Shown piece by piece: positions 1-4,772 of a stretch of 7,045 bases of DNA. Source of the stretch: an uncultured Bacteroidales bacterium (lineage in GTDB: Bacteria > Bacteroidota > Bacteroidia > Bacteroidales > P3); the NCBI GenBank assembly GCA_937910265.1, contig CALEPD010000113.1, forward strand, positions 1-7,045. Direction: 5' to 3'. The translations under genes were made by a program, and so were the position numbers. How positions within the stretch are numbered: position 1 is the first letter of the stretch; every line of letters starts with the position of its first letter. The notes beneath the pieces are model-generated. The model ran no database searches. It worked only from the letters and a program-made list of their open reading frames with translations, and was not told where the DNA came from.

Positions 1-17
1 GGCTCTCCGTCGAACGC

Positions 18-806
18 CTACGAACAAAATGTTGAATTTTTAGAGCCTACCTTATATCTGTCAGCACCACTTCTTGTTATATTCCCGTTATTACATGTGC
101 GTTTTGTGTAATTAATTCCGGATTTCAACCATTTCCAATAAAAATCTATAACATCGAAAATCTTTTTTATTGTATCGTAATCTATTTCGGTTGAAACGTT
201 TTTGTATCGCATAAATCTGACTCCATCATACACTTCTGCATGTTTCCATGACACATCTTCTTCGTTGATTTTGCAGACTGTAAAACTTCCGAATCCTTTC
301 GATGAACGTTGGCCGAAGTTGTTGTGAGCGAAGAACTGTTTGATGTTTGATTCTATTATCTTATATATATCCTCCTCTACTACTTTATCCTTATTTATGA
401 TGGTAATTCTTACCTCGACAGTTTTGTGGAATGAAAAATTGACTAGCTCGTCTTTGTTTTCTTTTCCTCCCATGTTACTGAGTAGCATAGGATAATTTTC
501 GCATTCGTGAACAATCTTGCCATTCTTAACCTTTGTTCCTATATATGGAATCTCAATATCGTGATTATGGCCGGCTTCGATCTTGATTTTATAATTCAAT
601 GCAGGATGTTCGCCTTTTCCTACAAGCCAACCTCTGTCTTTGGCAATATTTTTACCTGTATCATAATCTCCTTCACCCAACTTGGTAAGTATAAACTTAT
701 CCAACTTAGGCTTAACTTCGGATGCTCGCAACGTTGCACCATCCTGGCTGTGCTGGAAATGAATCAGCGGCGTATGCTGTTTTAATTTTACAGTTAGTGT
801 TTGCAT
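18..806 (-). CDS. cmr1: Cmr1-like RAMP subunit of a type III-B CRISPR complex, 3' end probably interrupted
   Basis: This 262-codon gene probably encodes a Cmr1-like RAMP protein, a Cas7-family subunit that in type III-B effector complexes sits near the end holding the 3' part of the crRNA and target. The N-terminus has a RAMP-like first strand (residues 4-15), followed by an LRASEVKP segment (26-33) resembling the LRxSxxKxxLR region of Cmr1. A glycine-rich loop, FGQRSSKGFGSF, lies at residues 164-175 and is the hallmark of RAMP folds. It starts at an ATG 16 bases after the stop of the small membrane-protein gene, so it belongs to the same operon. The last dozen residues look unnatural, and deleting one G at bases 46-47 would open the frame to the window edge, so the true protein is probably longer. 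Base composition is AT-rich compared with cas6 and nrn. The RAMP assignment is good; the exact Cmr1 identity is inferred from motif and context and could be another Cmr RAMP. Confidence 0.65.
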   Translation of the reverse strand: MQTLTVKLKQHTPLIHFQHSQDGATLRASEVKPKLDKFILTKLGEGDYDTGKNIAKDRGWLVGKGEHPALNYKIKIEAGHNHDIEIPYIGTKVKNGKIVHECENYPMLLSNMGGKENKDELVNFSFHKTVEVRITIINKDKVVEEDIYKIIESNIKQFFAHNNFGQRSSKGFGSFTVCKINEEDVSWKHAEVYDGVRFMRYKNVSTEIDYDTIKKIFDVIDFYWKWLKSGINYTKRTCNNGNITRSGADRYKVGSKNSTFCS

Positions 807-822
807 AGTGTTTAGTGGTAAT

Positions 823-1233
823 TTATTTTTTCTTAATGATTATTTGCTCAATTTCGCCATCCAACGACTCAAATCTTTTCTTCAATTCATCCAACTGGGA
901 CTTCATATCTTTAAAATCAGTGTCCTTGGCTGCATTAAGAACTTTATCCAAAAGTTTCTGACGTACGGTATACTCTTCAAACTCCTTGATTTTGCGTTGT
1001 AAATCATCATCCTTCAACTTCTCCATATTTGTGTGCCAGCTATCCTCTCTGTCAAACTTTTCCTGGCGTACTTTGGCATCATTACAATTTTGAATCAAAG
1101 GCTTCGCCACATATTTAAGTAGCAACCATAAGGTTACCAATCCTATTACACCCCATAATAAACAGGGAATTGTATTAATTACCTCCTGCCAATTGGCAAC
1201 TTGTGAACAACAAGACAGTAAAATCATTTTCAT
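823..1233 (-). CDS. Small membrane-anchored coiled-coil protein of unknown function, coupled to corA
   Basis: I do not recognise this 136-residue protein. It has a short polar N-terminus with a Cys-Cys pair (residues 8-9), one strongly hydrophobic helix at about residues 21-43, then a long charged helical region (about 51-132) with heptad-like leucine, isoleucine and phenylalanine spacing typical of a coiled coil, ending in three lysines. Positive charges (K40, K44, K54, R56, K59) follow the membrane helix and few precede it, so the positive-inside rule puts the coiled coil in the cytoplasm. Its ATG overlaps the corA stop in an ATGA arrangement, which implies translational coupling, and the cmr1-like gene follows 16 bases later. 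The position inside the CorA/Cmr operon suggests a partner, regulator or scaffold of the CorA effector, but this is inference only. The N-terminus is too short and atypical to call a lipoprotein signal with confidence. Confidence 0.75.
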   Translation of the reverse strand: MKMILLSCCSQVANWQEVINTIPCLLWGVIGLVTLWLLLKYVAKPLIQNCNDAKVRQEKFDREDSWHTNMEKLKDDDLQRKIKEFEEYTVRQKLLDKVLNAAKDTDFKDMKSQLDELKKRFESLDGEIEQIIIKKK

Positions 1234-2681
1234 TGTTTCCTACTATTTTTAATTATGATTATTATTGATACGATAACGATAACCAGAACGGTGAATACAC
1301 CAATAGCAATCCACTGCACTCCCCATTGTTCATACCAATGGGCACTCGTATGGTTCATACCAAATATGCCTGCACATAAACTTATGGGGGCGAAAATGGT
1401 GGCAATCCAAGTGAGCAACGACATGGTTTCGGTGTTTTTACGGTCGTCGCACAGTGATACATAGGCATGCAACTCCTCGATTTCGTTGTCGAGTTTTTCA
1501 ACCTGCTTTTCGATGGCCAGCACGCCATAGAGTTTTTGATACATTTCGATGCCTTGGTCCTGAGCCGACACTTCGCGGAAATGAATCTGATTGACAAAAC
1601 GGATATACTCCTTATACAACGAACCCACCTTGAACGGAAGCTTGCGCGAATTGCGCAGTTCGCTGATATTGGTAACTTCTGCCGAAAAGCGCAGCAACGA
1701 TGCTTTCTGCACCAGAACCAACTCGGCCATGCGCACATACTCGGTTTCGAAATAACGAAGGATATGCATAGGACAACCACTGCCGGCAAGGCAGACCATT
1801 GAATATCGCGAAGCTCCATATACAGTTCCCAAAAGCTGCCACCGTTGGTAGGTAGCATCGTGGATCAACTGTTTTTGCATTTCTTTGTTTTGGCACGACA
1901 AATCATCGTATTTATCGACAAACACATACTCGTACCATCGGTTTTCGGAAAGGAACTCCGGATAGTTATTTTTCAAAACATTCGCCCATTCGTCGTTTAT
2001 ATACCACGAAAGCACAAACATACGGTCGTCGACAACCGGCTTGACAATGATGTTGGGAGCCACCTCGTGAATCATTGTGGTGATGAACGAAGCCGGAGTG
2101 TTATGAGGGGTGTTGTAGGTGTAGCGCGAAAAATCTTCGGAGTAGCCCGTCTCATTACCATGCAGACCTACAAAACCGATACTTGACGCAATTTCAAAAC
2201 GATGCTGCACATCGGAAATGAACGGTGGATAGACCCTTCGTCCATACTGGTTGATGGCCATAACGGATTGCGGGTCGGGGTATTGGTCGTTGTGCATGTA
2301 AAACGATAATACACCCACTCCCGTGGAATAGAGATTGAGGTTTATGGCATCAACACGCAGCATATATTCGTTTCCATTCGCAACAATGCGATAACGTACA
2401 TTTCCCGACCGCGGCTCCAGCCGCACGTAATGACGAACCAACGAAGATTCGGTGCCGGTATCGTAAAGGGCATCGTGGACAAACTCGTAGAAATACGTCC
2501 GTTCGTTGTACAGATCGCTACACTCGTCGGAATCAGACGGCACAGGCACTCGTTCCCAATTGGCATCAGCATGGAAATTGATGTTGTTCAATTTAATCTG
2601 TTCCGAAAACAGGTCGTTGTCCATCTGTTTTATATGCCACCTGAAGGGGAACATAAAATTATGAAAACTGTAATTACTCAT
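1230..2681 (-). CDS. corA: CorA-like two-helix membrane effector of a type III-B CRISPR system
   Basis: This encodes a CorA-superfamily membrane protein of 483 residues. Two hydrophobic helices close the protein at about residues 422-440 and 455-477, and the GMN signature of CorA channels follows the first one (441-443). A helical stretch at about 375-415 would form the stalk leading to the membrane. The long N-terminal part, including an FMFPFRW motif near residues 10-16, is soluble and does not resemble ordinary magnesium transporters. The expected assembly is a pentamer in the inner membrane with its large domain in the cytoplasm. In B. fragilis, CorA next to a DHH phosphodiesterase in a type III-B locus is the effector activated by SAM-AMP made by Cas10, so the same role is inferred here. 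I chose the ATG at 2681, 5 bases after the nrn stop. A TTG at 2690 would add three residues and overlap that stop (TTGA), but ATG starts are usual in Bacteroidota. The 3' end overlaps the next gene by 4 bases. Confidence 0.88.
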   Translation of the reverse strand: MSNYSFHNFMFPFRWHIKQMDNDLFSEQIKLNNINFHADANWERVPVPSDSDECSDLYNERTYFYEFVHDALYDTGTESSLVRHYVRLEPRSGNVRYRIVANGNEYMLRVDAINLNLYSTGVGVLSFYMHNDQYPDPQSVMAINQYGRRVYPPFISDVQHRFEIASSIGFVGLHGNETGYSEDFSRYTYNTPHNTPASFITTMIHEVAPNIIVKPVVDDRMFVLSWYINDEWANVLKNNYPEFLSENRWYEYVFVDKYDDLSCQNKEMQKQLIHDATYQRWQLLGTVYGASRYSMVCLAGSGCPMHILRYFETEYVRMAELVLVQKASLLRFSAEVTNISELRNSRKLPFKVGSLYKEYIRFVNQIHFREVSAQDQGIEMYQKLYGVLAIEKQVEKLDNEIEELHAYVSLCDDRKNTETMSLLTWIATIFAPISLCAGIFGMNHTSAHWYEQWGVQWIAIGVFTVLVIVIVSIIIIIKNSRKQ

Positions 2682-2686
2682 CTGTA

Positions 2687-3445
2687 TCAAACTATTTGAT
2701 ATGTTAATTTCAATATATTGTTTACATGATATTCGATATCTGACTGAGTGAAAAAGCCCTCAGCCAATCCGAAAAATCCATTTCCTGCTCCACCATAATA
2801 GGCGGCGCCGGATGCAATCAGACCTTCATAACTGCTCAACAACACTGCCCGTCCGGGACCATAATAGGTCAGTGCGGCATCGGTATAGACCATTATACGA
2901 TTGGAAGGATAAAGCATGTCGGTGATGTAAGAGAACCTGCGTATAGGTGATTTGACCACCACGGCATCAAGGTATTCAACCTTATTGAGCAAAGCCTCCC
3001 GGCACAACTGTTCCTGTTCGGGAGTGATGCCCTGGGCACGCCGATCCTCGGTGCGGACAAGCATGGCCTGGGTGTATGAAAATCCGGCATCGAGCATACC
3101 GGCAATGGCACCAATATCGTTGGCAGCCACGATACGCATCCGGTCGGTAACCGACAACCCCAACATTGCCGCCACCTGCAACAACGAGGAAGGACGACCA
3201 CTGTATTGGTTGTGATGGTCGACAAGGGTGTAGTTGTAGCGGGATGCCAAACGCTCAGGATCGCTAAGTTCGACTCCGACAAATTGGCTATGAGGATGTT
3301 CTGCAAGTATATCGGAATAGGCGGAAAGGTGGGCGTTGTGCCATTCGAGATTCTTCGAATAATAGCATTGTCCTGCATAGTCAAGCAGCTTTGCTATTTC
3401 GTTCATCTCTAAATCCATACCACCCAGAAGATATATACGCTCCAT
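2687..3445 (-). CDS. nrn: DHH/DHHA1-type phosphodiesterase (NrN-like), likely off-switch for the SAM-AMP signal
   Basis: This 252-residue protein looks like a divergent member of the DHH phosphodiesterase superfamily (NrnA/RecJ-like). It has the DHH triad at residues 76-78 in a LVDHHNQ context, and an ND pair at 109-110 at the place of the fourth metal-binding aspartate motif. A C-terminal glycine-rich GGAGNGFFG segment (218-226) stands where DHHA1 domains carry their substrate-binding GGH-like motif. The usual first motif (HxxPDxDA) is not recognisable; the N-terminus has only a GGMD sequence (8-11) and a WHNAH stretch (35-39). In the B. fragilis type III-B locus the equivalent NrN protein hydrolyses SAM-AMP and so resets CorA. 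The same job is inferred here because the gene lies directly between cas6 (26 bases upstream) and corA (5 bases downstream of its stop). It would act as a soluble cytoplasmic enzyme with divalent metal. Activity on other small nucleotides cannot be excluded from sequence. Confidence 0.82.
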   Translation of the reverse strand: MERIYLLGGMDLEMNEIAKLLDYAGQCYYSKNLEWHNAHLSAYSDILAEHPHSQFVGVELSDPERLASRYNYTLVDHHNQYSGRPSSLLQVAAMLGLSVTDRMRIVAANDIGAIAGMLDAGFSYTQAMLVRTEDRRAQGITPEQEQLCREALLNKVEYLDAVVVKSPIRRFSYITDMLYPSNRIMVYTDAALTYYGPGRAVLLSSYEGLIASGAAYYGGAGNGFFGLAEGFFTQSDIEYHVNNILKLTYQIV

Positions 3446-3471
3446 GATTCTAACAGATTATTATGTACGAA

Positions 3472-4137
3472 CTATCGATAACTAATGGAGCCGAAGCCCA
3501 AACTGCAGCCTTTTCCGACACCCACACCCAATGGCAGATGGGCATTGAGTTGAAAATCGACATCCACACCCATCATGTCCACCTGCTTGTACGGTAGCTT
3601 TCGTACAACAGGCTCCGAATCGAACTGACAATACAATTGGCTGTCGATATGTACGCCAACCCCCTTGAAGAACGAAAGCATATTACCCACCAATATTTTT
3701 TGAAGCATTTGAACACGGAGAAGGCTGTCGGCCGTCGACTCATACTGACGGAAATTTTCCTGATTCAACGGCAACCAATCAGATATATGGTACTGTAGCA
3801 TGGTTTCGGACAGGCCAACCAACGACGCCGTGCGACTGCACGCGGAGAGTTGGCTTAAAACAGTACGACGCCCCAAAAGCATGGGGCCACACAACATCGG
3901 CTTGACCTCCATCAGCACATCAGCCCCTTCGCACAAGCCTACCAAAGCCATCCTGCTACCCACCATACGGTATTGTATCAAAGGATAGGCATTACGATAC
4001 CCCGTGTCGGTATGGTTATGAAACAACTGTGACGCATGGTCTTTGCAACACGAGATAACCGCACCCCGAAACAACGATAATTCGGAACGGGAAATTTGAT
4101 TGGCGAAAGTCAATGTTGTTGTATTAATGTATGTCAT
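3472..4137 (-). CDS. cas6: Cas6-family CRISPR RNA endonuclease
   Basis: This protein of 221 residues is a Cas6-type RAMP nuclease, which cuts the CRISPR precursor transcript inside each repeat to make crRNAs. The N-terminal half has an LFRGAVI segment (22-28), a histidine cluster (H34, H40, H42) and a YPLIQYR strand (51-57), as in Bacteroidota Cas6 proteins. The C-terminus ends in the glycine-rich loop GVGVGKGCSLGFG (204-216) that defines the family. Catalysis in Cas6 usually depends on a histidine, and one of the N-terminal cluster is the likely candidate. I start it at the ATG at 4137. An in-frame ATG at 4167 adds ten residues but adjoins the -7 promoter box, so it would lie upstream of the transcript start. 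It is the first gene of the operon, with nrn 26 bases downstream. No CRISPR repeats are visible in the window, so its substrate array lies elsewhere. Confidence 0.85.
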   Translation of the reverse strand: MTYINTTTLTFANQISRSELSLFRGAVISCCKDHASQLFHNHTDTGYRNAYPLIQYRMVGSRMALVGLCEGADVLMEVKPMLCGPMLLGRRTVLSQLSACSRTASLVGLSETMLQYHISDWLPLNQENFRQYESTADSLLRVQMLQKILVGNMLSFFKGVGVHIDSQLYCQFDSEPVVRKLPYKQVDMMGVDVDFQLNAHLPLGVGVGKGCSLGFGSISYR

Positions 4138-4156
4138 GGATTTAATATTGACTTTG

Positions 4157-4187
4157 CAAATATACATATTTATTTTAACATTCCAAG
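4157..4187 (-). promoter_or_regulatory. Bacteroidota-type promoter of the cas6-nrn-corA operon
   Basis: Read on the minus strand, a perfect TAnnTTTG -7 box (TATATTTG, 4157-4164) lies 19 bases downstream of a CTTG sequence (4184-4187). The latter fits the TTTG-like -33 element used by the main sigma factor of Bacteroidota. Transcription would start near 4150, leaving a leader of only about a dozen bases before the ATG at 4137. This agrees with the weak use of Shine-Dalgarno sequences in the phylum. The placement favours the shorter cas6 start. The TAnnTTTG match is strong; the -33 match is three of four bases. Confidence 0.65.
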
Positions 4188-4358
4188 AACTATTTTCAAA
4201 CAGTTACAATTAACTGAAAAAGCAATCATTCTATCTTTGAAATCGATTTACAGCAACGACTCGAACTATAGTTCATTCCGAGTTTTACAATCTATCCACA
4301 AAAAAACACAAGAACATTTGTTGCTGAATAGGTTGCTAAAGATGTCCCATATACACAC
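4188..4358. other. AT-rich intergenic DNA upstream of the cas6 promoter
   Basis: No gene is supported in these 171 bases. They are AT-rich and contain a perfect 12-base palindrome, GAACTATAGTTC (4263-4274), flanked by ACTCG (4259-4263) and CGAGT (4279-4283). It lies about 110 bases upstream of the predicted transcription start and could be an operator, but a palindrome of this size is expected once or twice by chance in 7 kb. I see no direct repeats of CRISPR type, so this is not a visible array or leader junction. Confidence 0.5.
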
Positions 4359-4395
4359 AAAAAAAACAAAGGGGACGAATCACCTCGCCCCTTTG
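4359..4395 (-). terminator. Intrinsic terminator for minus-strand transcription
   Basis: CAAAGGGG (4367-4374) and CCCCTTTG (4388-4395) form an 8-base-pair stem. Three further pairs (CGA/TCG) are possible past a bulged A, closing a six-base loop. On the minus strand the stem is followed directly by eight T residues (A run at 4359-4366), the classic intrinsic terminator layout. On the plus strand no T run follows, so it works in one direction. It would stop transcripts coming from the clp gene at the right and separate them from the cas6 promoter about 170 bases further on. Confidence 0.8.
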
Positions 4396-4772
4396 CCCAC
4401 AAAATAACTAACAAAATAATTCAACAATTATATGAAGAATACCGTTTATGGTTGATTTTAGAAAGGGGTCGAGGATTTGGCAGTCCGGTGGCGGGCATGC
4501 TGGGGTAACCCGCTGGTGGCAACAACTTGCCTTTCAGCATCGACACACACATATCACAATGTTTGGAACACTTCTCTGCGAAACAGGTAAGCACTTGTGT
4601 GCCATAACCATGAAGAAAGATACTTGCCTTTTGCCGTTTCGCAAAGGAGCCAAAACACAAGGCCCCCTATATGCTTACTTATTTAAATTCATACTGTTTA
4701 AAATTGATGATACAACTATACAAAATCCGCATGGGCTGATGCCGAACAGATAACACTGCGGAACGAATGCAA
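4396..4772. other. 377-base stretch between the clp stop and its terminator; no gene recognised
   Basis: The stretch separates the clp stop codon from the nearest clear terminator, which is long for a 3' untranslated region. Short open frames exist on both strands (minus 4421-4660, 79 residues; plus 4448-4753, 101 residues). Neither has a recognisable domain, and their overlap argues against both being real. Minor inverted repeats are present: GCGGG/CCCGC around 4492-4514 and an imperfect CCTTTTGC/GCAAAGG around 4627-4647. Neither has a T run to make it a terminator. I see no tRNA fold and no CRISPR repeat. A small RNA, decayed gene or short orphan protein remains possible. Confidence 0.4.

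Noticed and set aside
1..47. Inverted repeat GGCTCT ... AGAGCC at the left edge
   Set aside because: Six bases with a 35-base spacer is easily chance. It could mark an element end or an assembly end, but nothing else supports that.
4263..4274. Perfect 12-base palindrome upstream of cas6
   Set aside because: One or two such palindromes are expected by chance in 7 kb. It is noted within the intergenic entry but not called as an operator.
4421..4753. Small open frames on both strands (79 and 101 codons)
   Set aside because: They overlap each other and have no recognisable motif, promoter or conservation that I can see, so they are described only as intergenic DNA.
4188..4772. Possible CRISPR array or leader next to cas6
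   Set aside because: No direct repeats of 25-40 bases with regular spacing are present, so the array must be elsewhere.
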